24,141 nt of DNA. Source: Clostridia bacterium. Lineage in GTDB: Bacteria; Bacillota_A; Clostridia; Oscillospirales; CAG-272. The notes beneath the pieces are model-generated. The model was not told the origin of the DNA and searched no databases. It saw only the letters and a list, made by a program, of their open reading frames with translations. The translations under genes were made by a program, and so were the position numbers. Shown piece by piece: positions 1-8,634 of the stretch (within the stretch, counting starts at the first letter, position 1; every line of letters begins with the position of its first letter). Location of the stretch: assembly GCA_017632155.1 (NCBI GenBank), contig JAGBRZ010000155.1, positions 1-24,141 of the forward strand, read 5' to 3'.

Positions 1-43
1 AGCGAAAAAACTTGAAAACACTATGTTTTCAAGTTTTTTTGCT
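1..43. terminator. Intrinsic terminator-like hairpin at the left edge
   Basis: Bases 1-19 pair with 25-43 around a 5-nt loop, 19 pairs with one G-T wobble. The arms are A-rich on the left and T-rich on the right, so the hairpin could stop transcription in either direction. It probably belongs to a gene lying outside the window to the left. Confidence 0.7.
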
Positions 44-327
44 TTTCTAAAACACGTTTAATTTTGGTTGAAAACACGCCTGGATATCTCACATATAAGC
101 TTCAAAACGAAATTCCACCGCACGATTGTAAACTTAAAATACATACACTATTTTTTGTCGTTTATTCGACGAGTTTTCAGAAAATATAAGACAGACACAT
201 TGCGAAAAAACTAACTGTTTTCAGTTATCAATCAAATGAATTTCGCACATGGCCATCATCAAGAGAATGTTATATAACTTTACAATTCATTTTCAGCCCT
301 ATATAGTTAATTATGATGATTATTGAT
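44..327. other. Intergenic stretch without a recognisable gene
   Basis: This AT-rich segment between two terminator hairpins has no credible coding frame on either strand. A small hairpin (gtcg...cgac near 157-172) and a short repeat of aaaacacg (50 and 73 area) are visible. I see no convincing promoter or RNA gene. Confidence 0.5.
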
Positions 328-362
328 ACAAAAGACCATCGGTTGTCCCGATGGTCTTTTGT
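328..362 (-). terminator. Terminator of the leftward six-gene operon
   Basis: Bases 328-342 pair perfectly with 348-362 (15 bp, 5-nt loop ttgtc). The hairpin abuts the stop codon of the last gene of the leftward operon and has a T-rich 3' arm when read on the minus strand. Confidence 0.85.
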
Positions 363-2009
363 TTATTCGAATATCTTTATATTGACTGTTAACGAATTGT
401 CATTCTTTGCGTAAAACAGCTTATAGTATCCATTTCTGTTACGAGCGGTTTTACCAAGCTCTTGGATTTTGCCATTTGATGAATATTGGCAAATCCAACC
501 GTCGTACTTGATTTGCAGAACGTTATTCAGAAGCGTTATCTCCGTTTCTTTTTCACCGTCAAAATAAAACGCGGGGAGCATATGCAAAACGTTTTCATCT
601 CCTGTAACGGTAATCTCAACGCCTTCTTCGTTGATTGCGTAATCTGCTTGTAATCCAAGAGGATAATCAAGAGTTGCACAATTGCACGAGAAATTATCCA
701 CGTGGATTCTTTCCTCAATATCGCAAGTAAATATAGGTTCCCCATCAATTATTTTACCCGGACATAGCGATGCGCGGATCTTTTCATCCGTACCAATCGA
801 ATAATTTGGACTACCGGGGCAAGGCAGACTCATACATATCGGGGATGGTGCGCCATAACGGTGAACTCTTCCGAGTCCCGATGAATCATAGTGCGGATCG
901 GCTTCGGTATCAAACTCAAGAAAATATCCGCCCGAACGCATAAAGAGCTTGTGAAAATGATCACTTGTCATAAAGCAAGAATCGGAATCGTCAAAAACAG
1001 TTGCTTTGATGCTATCGTCGCAGATCATATAAGCCGAGAATAGGTGCGATGCGGTTGTGATCATATACTTATCGAAATAGGCATATTTTTCACATCCATA
1101 TTTTGTTTCGGTAGGAAAACGATTCTTGATGTGTCGTATGGGGGCTCGGTCAAGCCAATAATTTGTGACATCCATCGCCCTTGCAATTGCTGCCTTGAAC
1201 TTTCCCGCCGTGGTAAGATCTCCTTCACGAGCATATCTGTTTGCTTCAAACTCAAAGATTATAGCAAGCAAGCCTTCGTTGTGAATGAATTGATTGCTTC
1301 TGCCGCCGAAAGCAATTTCGCCTGTAATAGATTGCATTTTCAGTGTCATCAGAGCTGTGCTCTTCAACATTGAATCGATACGGTCATAGTACCGACCTCG
1401 GTATCCAAAGTGTAAAAGCAGAGTGAAAAGATAGCGCGGAACAAGATCGTAGACGATCGGCTGATGAGCCTCGTGCTTGATATTGTCCATATACATTCCG
1501 TTTTCATCAAGGCGATGAAGCTGGTTCTCAAGCTGAAGCTCAACGAATTCTTCCGAATCACATCCCGTCAGCTTTTGTCTTGCGAATTCACTCAAGGCAG
1601 AGAATAGCGCCCAGTTTCCTATCACGTCATCGGGATTTTTTGCAAATTTGTCGTAGCAGCTTTCCGGAACGATAGTTGAAAGTTGTTTTGTCCATCTTTC
1701 AATATCGGATAGAAATTTGCCTTCCTTTTTGAGTTCAAACAAACAAAATACTATCTCTCTTACAGAAAAATCGTTTGCTGCTTTGACCTTTGGAATCTGC
1801 TCGCAACAAAAATCCATCATATCAATATAGATTGGGATCAGATCCTGTCTATAACCGTGCGCGACGAGCACGCCAATGTTTACCGTCAGGCGCGGAAAAC
1901 CGTGCTCTGTAAGCCCTTCAGATTTAACTCTGTTGAAATATTCATGAATATGTTCGTCAGAGTAAGCAGAAAGGGCTTTTTTCATTAATTCGAGATATTT
2001 TTTCTTCAT
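363..2009 (-). CDS. Uncharacterised 548-aa protein, possibly heparinase-like (alpha/alpha toroid)
   Basis: Last gene of the leftward operon; its ATG overlaps the upstream stop codon (TAATG). The product is cytosolic as judged by the lack of a signal peptide or membrane segment. The first two thirds is helix-rich with aromatic and His-rich segments (for example GRSNQFIHNE around residue 237 and GNWALFSALSEFA around 131). This is the look of an alpha/alpha-toroid glycan-active enzyme. The last third is beta-rich (FDTEADPHYDSSGLGRVHRYG, then alternating beta strands), as in heparinase II/III-like or DUF2264-like proteins. I cannot name the family with certainty and no catalytic residue can be assigned. 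Its place at the end of a redox/isomerase operon suggests a role in cleaving or opening an oligosaccharide or glycoconjugate inside the cell. Confidence 0.6.
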   Translation of the reverse strand: MKKKYLELMKKALSAYSDEHIHEYFNRVKSEGLTEHGFPRLTVNIGVLVAHGYRQDLIPIYIDMMDFCCEQIPKVKAANDFSVREIVFCLFELKKEGKFLSDIERWTKQLSTIVPESCYDKFAKNPDDVIGNWALFSALSEFARQKLTGCDSEEFVELQLENQLHRLDENGMYMDNIKHEAHQPIVYDLVPRYLFTLLLHFGYRGRYYDRIDSMLKSTALMTLKMQSITGEIAFGGRSNQFIHNEGLLAIIFEFEANRYAREGDLTTAGKFKAAIARAMDVTNYWLDRAPIRHIKNRFPTETKYGCEKYAYFDKYMITTASHLFSAYMICDDSIKATVFDDSDSCFMTSDHFHKLFMRSGGYFLEFDTEADPHYDSSGLGRVHRYGAPSPICMSLPCPGSPNYSIGTDEKIRASLCPGKIIDGEPIFTCDIEERIHVDNFSCNCATLDYPLGLQADYAINEEGVEITVTGDENVLHMLPAFYFDGEKETEITLLNNVLQIKYDGWICQYSSNGKIQELGKTARNRNGYYKLFYAKNDNSLTVNIKIFE

Positions 2010-2998
2010 TACGCCATCGTCTCGAGCATTTTTTCGCTGACCTCATAAAGGCAAGGTTTGCCGCTGATAAAACGCCCGTATTCCTCGATTATGTATTCAG
2101 CCATACGGTGTGTTTCGTTAACAAGACTTCCCGCAATGTGAGGTGTCAAGAAACAGTTGGGCAGCGAATAGAAGGCGTGACCCTCTGCCGGCGGCTCGGG
2201 AAATGTTACGTCAAGGATAGCAGTAACATCGGGACGCTCCTCAAGCACACGAACAAGATCGGCTTCTACAACTTGTGCACCTCTACCGGTATTAATGAAG
2301 GTAGAGTATGGAAGCATTTTTGAGAAATATTTGTAATCGAGCATTCCCTTTGTTTGATCATTGTTTGCCATATGGTTGGTGATAACGCGGCAAGTCGAGA
2401 AGATTTCATCGAGGGAGGCTTTTTTGATGCCAAGTTTCTCAGCACGTTCATCGGAAAGAAAGGGATCGAACGCAAGCACGTTAAGTTTATAGCTTTTCAG
2501 TCTTTCAGCCACTTGTGAGCCGATCATTCCTACTCCGATAATTCCAACGTTTTCACCATAGTTTCCTGGATAAGCCGCCTTCATTATCTTTCCGGCTTCG
2601 CGATTTCCCTTTTTCATCTCACGCGAATGAGCGAAAAAGCCCTTGTTGGCAAGAATGATCTGTGCAAGAGTGTATTCAACAACGGGAACGGCGTTTGCAG
2701 CCCAAGCGCTGAACACTTTTACACCGCAAGAGAGGAAAGGACGAGCAAACGCCTGCACACTTCCTGCTGCGTAGAAAACGCATTTCAGTTTTGGGAAGCA
2801 ATTTTTTATTTCTTCCTCAGTCATAGATGGCATTCCCCATGTTGAAAACACGTATTCAACATCAGAAAATTCCTCGGGAGAAGCAATAACTTCCGCAGAT
2901 GTATATATCTTTTTCTCAACCTCGGTGAGCTTATCAAAGCTTTCCGCGTAGACTTTTTCTACGTTGTCCTTTTTATTGCATAGGAAAATAGATTTCAT
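2009..2998 (-). CDS. D-isomer-specific 2-hydroxyacid dehydrogenase
   Basis: 329-aa NAD(P)-dependent dehydrogenase of the phosphoglycerate dehydrogenase-like family, which interconverts a 2-hydroxyacid and a 2-oxoacid. The Rossmann motif GIIGVGMIG lies at about 152-160. The usual catalytic set is present: Arg239 in NTGRG, Glu268 in DVTFPEPP, and His287 in TPHIAGS. The N-terminal substrate domain is normal in size. The start ATG overlaps the preceding stop by four bases (ATGA), and its own stop overlaps the next start by one base, so it is translationally coupled on both sides. True serA is unlikely because there is no C-terminal ACT domain and the operon is catabolic in character. The substrate is unknown; a sugar acid or a 2-oxoacid product of the pathway is my inference. 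Confidence 0.88.
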   Translation of the reverse strand: MKSIFLCNKKDNVEKVYAESFDKLTEVEKKIYTSAEVIASPEEFSDVEYVFSTWGMPSMTEEEIKNCFPKLKCVFYAAGSVQAFARPFLSCGVKVFSAWAANAVPVVEYTLAQIILANKGFFAHSREMKKGNREAGKIMKAAYPGNYGENVGIIGVGMIGSQVAERLKSYKLNVLAFDPFLSDERAEKLGIKKASLDEIFSTCRVITNHMANNDQTKGMLDYKYFSKMLPYSTFINTGRGAQVVEADLVRVLEERPDVTAILDVTFPEPPAEGHAFYSLPNCFLTPHIAGSLVNETHRMAEYIIEEYGRFISGKPCLYEVSEKMLETMA

Positions 2999-3747
2999 TT
3001 TAACTCTCTCCTTATTTCTTTTAATGCCGCTGTTTCTGCGCCAAGCGATTCGGGTTTGCCGTCCGGCATAAATTCAAGCAACAGCTTTTGCGATCCGTCA
3101 AAGAAGGAAAGATACTTTTTCCAAATTTCAATAGCATCACACAGAGGATACTTGTTCTTGCCCTCCCAGTTGAATACGTGAATTACCTTGACGTATTTTG
3201 CAATTTTCTCGGGATATTCAAGGTTTTCTTCAAGCGTGCGGAACTGGTTCGGTTGCCAATACATCTGAAAATTTGGCGAATCAACCGATTTCATCAATTC
3301 AAGCGCGCCTTCAAGACAGTTCGTAAAGGTTTTGTTGTGGCACTCCATACAGAGTGTAACCCCGCATTCCTCAGCAATTTTAGCAGCCTTTTTTGATTCT
3401 GCAATTATATAATCGCGTTCATCAGGTGTCATATCGGTATAATTTTTATCGCCGCACCAAAGCCGAAGAATGTCTGTGCCAAGCTTCTTGGCGGCGTCGA
3501 TGTAAGAGTAAAGCTCGCTTGCTTCATTAGTTCCGATTCTGAAATAAGTACCGTAAGACGAACATTTAATGCCGCAATCGGCTTGCAACTCTACGATTTC
3601 GCTAATACGCGCCGAATCGGTGCAAGGGGCGTGAATGTCGCTGCCCCATTCGATATACTCAAGTCCATTTTCGCGGCAAAGCTCTGCAATTTGCTTCGGT
3701 TCAAGCGAACGAAAGCTTACAGAAACAAGTCCCAAATCAAACATCAT
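2995..3747 (-). CDS. Sugar phosphate isomerase/epimerase-like TIM barrel protein
   Basis: 250-aa protein of the AP-endonuclease-2/xylose-isomerase-like TIM barrel superfamily. Its members isomerise, epimerise, dehydrate or eliminate on sugars, inososes and dehydroshikimate. Visible metal-site candidates are Glu135 (LCMECHN), His190 (VIHVFNWEG) and Glu225 (LLLEFMPDG). The position often holding Asp is in YWQPNQ, so one ligand is Gln165 or missing. The ATG overlaps the preceding gene's stop (ATGA). There is no signal peptide, so it acts in the cytosol. A second, unrelated-looking TIM barrel of the same superfamily sits in the divergent operon at 10815, suggesting two successive isomerase or lyase steps. 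The substrate is not deducible. Confidence 0.85.
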   Translation of the reverse strand: MMFDLGLVSVSFRSLEPKQIAELCRENGLEYIEWGSDIHAPCTDSARISEIVELQADCGIKCSSYGTYFRIGTNEASELYSYIDAAKKLGTDILRLWCGDKNYTDMTPDERDYIIAESKKAAKIAEECGVTLCMECHNKTFTNCLEGALELMKSVDSPNFQMYWQPNQFRTLEENLEYPEKIAKYVKVIHVFNWEGKNKYPLCDAIEIWKKYLSFFDGSQKLLLEFMPDGKPESLGAETAALKEIRRELK

Positions 3748-5642
3748 AATCCCTTCCTTTCGCGGTAATCACTCCATACCTTTTCGAAGCAATCTTCTTC
3801 AACAGGCATTTTTCTGACAAATCTGCGTGAGCAGAAGAAATCAACTCCGCGCAGCTCGACCGATTGAATAACCCTCTTGTGCGATTCTTTTTCGGGCAGA
3901 GAATAGAAGAAAATATCCTCAAGCCCCATTGGAGCATCGCCGTTTTCGTCGGTGTAAAGCGCAGAACCGCGCGAATAAGCGTTCTTTTTTGCAAAGTCGA
4001 TCATTGCGGTCAGAACTGCCGCCTGCACGGTCAGAGTATCCTGCAGCATATAGCAGGCATAAATCTCCTCAACACTCGGCAAAGCCTTGATGTTTCTGAT
4101 AAGCCAAACGGCACTTTTGATATCGGCGAGATAACGTGACATCTCTGCGATATTTCTGATAGCTCCCGCGCAAGCGCTCATCTTTCTGCGCGCGGTCATA
4201 AGTCTGCCTACAAGATCGATCGGTGAGCTTGCGTCTTTCGAAAGAGCGATTGCACGATCGGCTCTTTCCTGCGCTATTTTCTCAAATCTGTCTTGATCTA
4301 TGCATCTGTCGCTGTCTGAAATCGCTTCTGCTGCACGCAGAGCACCAACCTGACCCGCATTGAGCGCACTGCCTCCGGGTCGCGTGATACCGTGAGTGCC
4401 CGCAACTTCGCCAACGGCATAAAATCCGCGTACTCGGCTTTCCCAATTGGCGTTTACCGCCACTCCTCCGTTGCAGTGCTGTGCCGATAGCGCGATCTCA
4501 AGGTATTCCTTCGAAATATCCACGCCCTTGCTTCTGTAAAGCTCAATGGCGGGCGCGTTCATCTTGCGAAGTCGTTCGATCGGCGTGCCAAAACAAGCAT
4601 CTGCTTTTTTTAGATAATCATACGCCTCATCCGACAGCTTATCAAATTCAATGTTTTCAAATCCGAACGGATTTTTTGTATAATCAAGATAAACCCGACG
4701 TCCTCGCAGAACGCTTTCTCGGTAAACGAGCAGATCGATTACCGAAGATCCTTCCGCAACCTTCTTAATATCAAAAGGCCATTGGTAACCTTTTAAGAAA
4801 AGCATAGAAAGTGCCTCGTAAGGCTCAAAGAAAAACTCCCAAAGGAATTCGCGTTCCTTACCCGAGTCATCAATCGAAACGAGTCGCGGTAACACCTGCA
4901 TATATGTGCCCGAAACATTCCAACGCGGCTCTTTTGAGGCAAGACCGTATTGCCACTCGGTCATATTCTGCAATGTCGCTCCCGCATTCAGCGCAAGCGA
5001 TGTCGTTCCGTGATGGCTGACAGGATAAACGCTGTCAAAATAAATTCCCGCAGGTCCGCCGGTCGCGAGAACAACGTTTGGAGAAGCGAAAGCAACGTAA
5101 TTGCCGCTATCCATATCGAAGCAGAGAAGACCGCAAACCTCGCCGTCATCCTTGAGGACTTCAACCGCGTATTGCTTATCAAAGATTTGAATATTCATTT
5201 CATCAGCCCGCCTTTGGAGCGCTTCCGTCATAAACTTTGACGTGAGCGGTCCCGCACTTGTTGCGCGAGCTTTGGGATCGTGGTCAGTTTTGTAACCAAT
5301 GTATTCTCCGTATTTGTTCGACGGAAATGGTACGCCAGCAGAGCAAAGGTCGAGGAAACAACGCGAAGAAAGCGCCGCTTCGCAAAGCGCGTTGTCGCCG
5401 TCAACGCATCCGCCGCTAAAGAGAGTATCAGCCATTTCGCGTACGCTATCAGGCGTGCTACCCGCAAGCGAGAGCTTGTAATACGTCTGCTTGTCGCTTC
5501 CCGTATTGCGCGAGGTTCCCGAATTGATCCCCTCGGTGACGATACAAACGCTCTTTTTACCTATCTTTGCAATATTGCAGGCGGTGGCAAATCCCGCCGC
5601 ACCGCTTCCGATGACTACGGCATCAAACGAATAAGTTTTCAT
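3744..5642 (-). CDS. FAD-dependent oxidoreductase, fumarate reductase flavoprotein-like
   Basis: 632-aa flavoprotein of the fumarate reductase/succinate dehydrogenase/L-aspartate oxidase superfamily. The N-terminal dinucleotide motif is GSGAAG at 12-17. A GG motif (ATGGPAG) lies near 193-199, and the FAD-binding C-terminal motif GEVAGTHGITRPGGSALNAG at 411-430. The active-site region has QHCNGGVAVN (388-397) where fumarate reductases carry HYTMGG, so the substrate is probably not fumarate. There are no signal peptide, flavocytochrome haem motifs or iron-sulfur Cys clusters, so it is a soluble cytosolic enzyme. The C-terminal capping domain (about 470-632) resembles that of aspartate oxidase-type proteins. 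It overlaps both neighbours by 1-4 bases and is probably a dehydrogenase or reductase in the same pathway as the OYE-like enzyme of this operon. Confidence 0.85.
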   Translation of the reverse strand: MKTYSFDAVVIGSGAAGFATACNIAKIGKKSVCIVTEGINSGTSRNTGSDKQTYYKLSLAGSTPDSVREMADTLFSGGCVDGDNALCEAALSSRCFLDLCSAGVPFPSNKYGEYIGYKTDHDPKARATSAGPLTSKFMTEALQRRADEMNIQIFDKQYAVEVLKDDGEVCGLLCFDMDSGNYVAFASPNVVLATGGPAGIYFDSVYPVSHHGTTSLALNAGATLQNMTEWQYGLASKEPRWNVSGTYMQVLPRLVSIDDSGKEREFLWEFFFEPYEALSMLFLKGYQWPFDIKKVAEGSSVIDLLVYRESVLRGRRVYLDYTKNPFGFENIEFDKLSDEAYDYLKKADACFGTPIERLRKMNAPAIELYRSKGVDISKEYLEIALSAQHCNGGVAVNANWESRVRGFYAVGEVAGTHGITRPGGSALNAGQVGALRAAEAISDSDRCIDQDRFEKIAQERADRAIALSKDASSPIDLVGRLMTARRKMSACAGAIRNIAEMSRYLADIKSAVWLIRNIKALPSVEEIYACYMLQDTLTVQAAVLTAMIDFAKKNAYSRGSALYTDENGDAPMGLEDIFFYSLPEKESHKRVIQSVELRGVDFFCSRRFVRKMPVEEDCFEKVWSDYRERKGL

Positions 5643-6379
5643 TATAATCTCCTCAAATGGAATCCACCGTCAACGTCAAGAGATTGCCCCGTGACGTAAG
5701 GCAGACCGCCCGAGCAAAGCGCGTAAACTGCGTCCGCGATATCTTCGGGCTTTCCCCATCGAGCTATCGGAAGCAGACCGCCTTCTATAAGAGCATCATA
5801 TTTACCTTTGACCTTGGAAGTCATATCGGTTGCAATAATGCCCGGACGCACCTCGTTTACGGGTATTCCGTATTCCGCAAGTCTGTCGGCAAAAAGCTTC
5901 GTTATCATCGATACTCCCGCTTTTGAGATACAATATTCACCGCGGCTTACAGAGCTTGTGTATGCCGAAAGTGAAGAAATATTGCAAATATATCCGCGAA
6001 CCCCACTTTCTTCGGCATTATGTATCATCTCTCGAGCAACAGACTGGGTGAGAAAAAGCGTACCTTTAGTATTGATTTCCATTACTCTGTCGTAGCTTTC
6101 TTCGGTCATCTCAAGCAGGTCACACCTTTCAAGCGGAGCGACACCCGCAACGTTTACAAGCGCGTCGATCTGCCCGAACTTTTGGGTTGCAGAGGAAACT
6201 AATCTGTTTCTGTCATCACTAGAAGACAGATCTCCGCTGACGTAGTAAAAATTATCGTGTTTGATCGACGATTCCGCGCTCCTTCCCATACCCGTGACAT
6301 TCCATCCGGCTGCAAGAAATTTTTGAGCGCAAGCCGCACCGATACCGCGTGAGCAACCGCTGATTATTACGTGTTTCAT
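5642..6379 (-). CDS. Short-chain dehydrogenase/reductase (SDR)
   Basis: 245-aa classical SDR that oxidises an alcohol or reduces a ketone with NAD(P)H. The cofactor motif GCSRGIG is at 8-14 and NVAG at 76-79. The catalytic tetrad is complete: Asn103, Ser136, Tyr149 and Lys153 (YCISK). The C-terminal PGIIATDM and DVDGGF motifs are typical. Arg33 in the MGRS stretch after the second strand suggests, but does not prove, NADP(H) preference. It overlaps both neighbours by one base (TAATG). FabG is less likely because no fatty-acid genes are nearby; a pathway-specific role in sugar or cyclitol oxidation is my inference. Confidence 0.92.
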   Translation of the reverse strand: MKHVIISGCSRGIGAACAQKFLAAGWNVTGMGRSAESSIKHDNFYYVSGDLSSSDDRNRLVSSATQKFGQIDALVNVAGVAPLERCDLLEMTEESYDRVMEINTKGTLFLTQSVAREMIHNAEESGVRGYICNISSLSAYTSSVSRGEYCISKAGVSMITKLFADRLAEYGIPVNEVRPGIIATDMTSKVKGKYDALIEGGLLPIARWGKPEDIADAVYALCSGGLPYVTGQSLDVDGGFHLRRL

Positions 6380-7695
6380 TATTTGCCCCCTTTGAATTCA
6401 CGGTAAAGATCGGTATAAAGCGAGTCGCGAACAACGCATCCCGGTGTACCGCCCGCGCGCATCATTTCGGAACACTTCGAGCAGCAAATACAGATCTTTT
6501 CTTTCTTCAGTTTTCCCGTTTCAAGAATATCTTTTGCGTAATCGGGGTAAGCAAGAATGGTTCTGCCAAAACCGCAAAAATCAAATCCGCCTTCTTTGAT
6601 GAATCCTGCGCATACCTCGGGCGCAACAACGCCGAGATACGAAAGGGCAGAGGAGATGATCTTGAGCTCGGGTACTTCCTTTTTGAGTGCGGCAATGCCG
6701 TGAAGCATTCTTGCAACGCCCTCAAGCGGATGCTCACCGGGATCGTATCCACCAAGTGCAAACGGACGGTTGACGTGGGGATTGAAATAGGGATTGCCCA
6801 TAGTGATATTGAGAAGCTCAACGCCCATATTTGAAAGTTCACGAAGAAGCCAAGTGGGCTCAGTAGGATCAAAATCTGTGCCACCGTTCTTGGATACGCC
6901 GAATCCGTAAGGATAAGGGAAACCGTCGTAAACATTAAGTCGCGAGCTTACTATGAAGTCTTTTCCTGTCACCTGCATAGCTCCCGCAACGCATTCACGA
7001 AGAAGTCTTGTTCTGTTTTCAAGACTGCCACCGTATTTACCCTCGCGTTCATAAGCGGAAAGCAGCTCTGAGTTGATGTATCTGTGACAGCATTTTATGT
7101 CCACTCCGTCAAAGCCCGCTTTTTCCGCAAGCTTTGATGATTCGATAAGAGCCTCGCCGATCCGGTCTATTTCGGAGTCCGAAAGAATTCTGCTCTTATC
7201 AATGGGCTTGTCACTCTCAAAGATCGGATTGTTATAAGCGATCAAAGGCTCGGGAAAGCCGTGAGGCTTGCTGTATCTGCCCGAATGAGTCGCCTGCATA
7301 ATGATAATCGGCGCGTAGCCGTTCGCCTTAATAGCATCCTCGCGAATGTCGTTGACGATCTTCTTGTAGCTGTCGAGATTATCACGCTTGATCCAAAGCT
7401 GACGGGGATTAGCGCGTCCATCCTCGCGGCACGCGGTAGCCTCAAACCAAATGATACCCGAACCGCCTTCTGTGAGTCTTTTGTATCTTCTGTAGGTAAG
7501 CTCCGCCGGTGTGCCGTCAGCATTTCCGTCGCAACCTTCCATAGCTTGACAAGCCAGTCGATTGGGTACAGTCTTTGAACCTATTTTAACCGATTCTTTC
7601 AGAATCGAGGTGTCTTCGGAGTAAGGCAATTTTGTGTTAAGCTCTGTATTTTGCTCGTTGAAATCTTTAGTTGAAGTATATACTTTTTTAATCAT
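6379..7695 (-). CDS. NADH:flavin oxidoreductase, Old Yellow Enzyme-like, single-domain
   Basis: First gene of the leftward operon; 438 aa. It is an FMN TIM-barrel of the OYE/2,4-dienoyl-CoA reductase/BaiCD type, enzymes that reduce activated C=C bonds. Recognisable parts are VPNRLACQAMEG (43-54), MQATHSGRYSKP (133-144), CCHRYINSELLSAY (202-215), YGGSLENR (221-228) and FCGFGR (373-378). The tail has Cys402, 404, 405, 408 and 420, consistent with the 4Fe-4S motif of the long OYE subgroup, although the first Cys is shifted by one residue. Those relatives run to about 640-670 aa with a C-terminal FAD/NAD domain. That domain is missing here, so electrons may come from a partner, conceivably the FAD protein two genes downstream. 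The start is supported by GGGAGG at 7706-7711. Confidence 0.88.
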   Translation of the reverse strand: MIKKVYTSTKDFNEQNTELNTKLPYSEDTSILKESVKIGSKTVPNRLACQAMEGCDGNADGTPAELTYRRYKRLTEGGSGIIWFEATACREDGRANPRQLWIKRDNLDSYKKIVNDIREDAIKANGYAPIIIMQATHSGRYSKPHGFPEPLIAYNNPIFESDKPIDKSRILSDSEIDRIGEALIESSKLAEKAGFDGVDIKCCHRYINSELLSAYEREGKYGGSLENRTRLLRECVAGAMQVTGKDFIVSSRLNVYDGFPYPYGFGVSKNGGTDFDPTEPTWLLRELSNMGVELLNITMGNPYFNPHVNRPFALGGYDPGEHPLEGVARMLHGIAALKKEVPELKIISSALSYLGVVAPEVCAGFIKEGGFDFCGFGRTILAYPDYAKDILETGKLKKEKICICCSKCSEMMRAGGTPGCVVRDSLYTDLYREFKGGK

Positions 7696-7723
7696 TTTCT
7701 TATATCCTCCCTTATATATAATT

Positions 7724-7766
7724 ATTATAAAACAATATTACTTATCCGTGTTATGATAATATTGCA
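7724..7766 (-). promoter_or_regulatory. Probable promoter region of the leftward operon
   Basis: On the minus strand a TATAAT box lies at 7729-7724, about 30 bases before the ATG, but no good -35 hexamer sits 17 bp upstream. That fits an activator-dependent promoter served by the divergent AraC protein. A half-site aatattgca (7758-7766) lies upstream. The alternative is TTGCAA at 7768-7763 with a poor -10 (TAAGTA). Confidence 0.5.
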
Positions 7767-7782
7767 AATTGATATGTAAATC

Positions 7783-7811
7783 TTGCAATATTGCATAAAA
7801 TGTGCTATAAT
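7783..7811 (+). promoter_or_regulatory. Sigma-A type promoter of the AraC-family regulator gene
   Basis: TTGCAA (7783-7788), 17-bp spacer, TATAAT (7806-7811). A Shine-Dalgarno aggagag (7831-7837) precedes the ATG at 7843. Confidence 0.75.
7784..7795. promoter_or_regulatory. Palindromic operator candidate for the AraC-type regulator
   Basis: TGCAATATTGCA is a perfect 12-bp palindrome in the divergent intergenic region. The half-sequence aatattgca recurs at 7758-7766, 29 bp away, and a partial copy (caatatta) at 7733-7740. The palindrome overlaps the -35 box of the AraC gene promoter, as expected for autorepression combined with activation of the divergent operon. Confidence 0.5.
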
Positions 7812-7842
7812 TACTATGTAAATCACGCACAGGAGAGATGAG

Positions 7843-8634
7843 ATGAAAATTTTGAGTGCAAAATACTCAGAGGATGTTAAGGGGTATTTGAGCCATTATC
7901 ACAACGCGCATGAGCTTCTTTATATATTATCTGGCAAAATAGCGGTAAATATATGCGGAGAAGAGAGAGAAGCCGGAGCAGGTTCGTTACTGATCTTCAG
8001 CCGTTTTGAAGAGCATTCTGTGCGCGTGCTGACTCCCGAATACCGCAGATACACTCTGCTGATATCACCCGACATCGCACGAGGAGATGACGATTATTTG
8101 CTTTCGTCGGTTCTCATCAACCGTACAGGCAGATTCGATCATATTATTTCTTTTGACATTGAGCAGAATAATATCGGATCGCTGATGAAAGAAATGGCTG
8201 AAGAATTTTTGAATCAAGCTCCTATGTGCGAAAAAGTGCTTGATTCAATGCTTACGCGCCTTCTGGTTTGTCTTTATCGCATAAAACCCGAGCTCTTTCT
8301 CACCGATGAAAACCGCAATACAGAGATCGTCCGAGAACTTCAGGCAAAATTCGAAAAGGACTATTCCGAGAATTTCTCACTCGCCAATTTAGCGGTCGGC
8401 TATCATATCAGCGAGTCGCATCTTTCTCATATTTTCAAGAATGTTACGGGTTACGCTCCGATAGAGTATCTGATGAGCTGTCGCCTTTCCGCGGCAAAGA
8501 ATCTGCTTTCTACAACCGATATGAGCATCAAGGAGATCATCGACCTCTGCGGCTTTTCGGATGAAAGCAATTTCAGCAGAACGTTCAAAAAAAAGGTTGG
8601 CATGACGCCCACCGAATTTCGGAAAATCACTTGA
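7843..8634 (+). CDS. AraC-family transcriptional regulator with N-terminal cupin
   Basis: 263-aa regulator. Residues 1-90 form a cupin-like effector-binding domain with the HYHNAHELLYI metal/ligand-type motif (18-28). Residues about 165-263 form the two-helix-turn-helix AraC DNA-binding domain. HTH1 is around 179-200 (NLAVGYHISESHLSHIF) and HTH2 around 228-250 (SIKEIIDLCGFSDESNFSRTF), followed by the classic GMTPTEFRK end. It lies between two catabolic operons, divergent from the left one and upstream of the right one. This makes it the likely local activator responding to the pathway substrate or an intermediate. A palindrome in its own promoter suggests autoregulation. The ATG at 7843 is chosen for the well-placed Shine-Dalgarno. 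Confidence 0.93.
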   Translation: MKILSAKYSEDVKGYLSHYHNAHELLYILSGKIAVNICGEEREAGAGSLLIFSRFEEHSVRVLTPEYRRYTLLISPDIARGDDDYLLSSVLINRTGRFDHIISFDIEQNNIGSLMKEMAEEFLNQAPMCEKVLDSMLTRLLVCLYRIKPELFLTDENRNTEIVRELQAKFEKDYSENFSLANLAVGYHISESHLSHIFKNVTGYAPIEYLMSCRLSAAKNLLSTTDMSIKEIIDLCGFSDESNFSRTFKKKVGMTPTEFRKIT

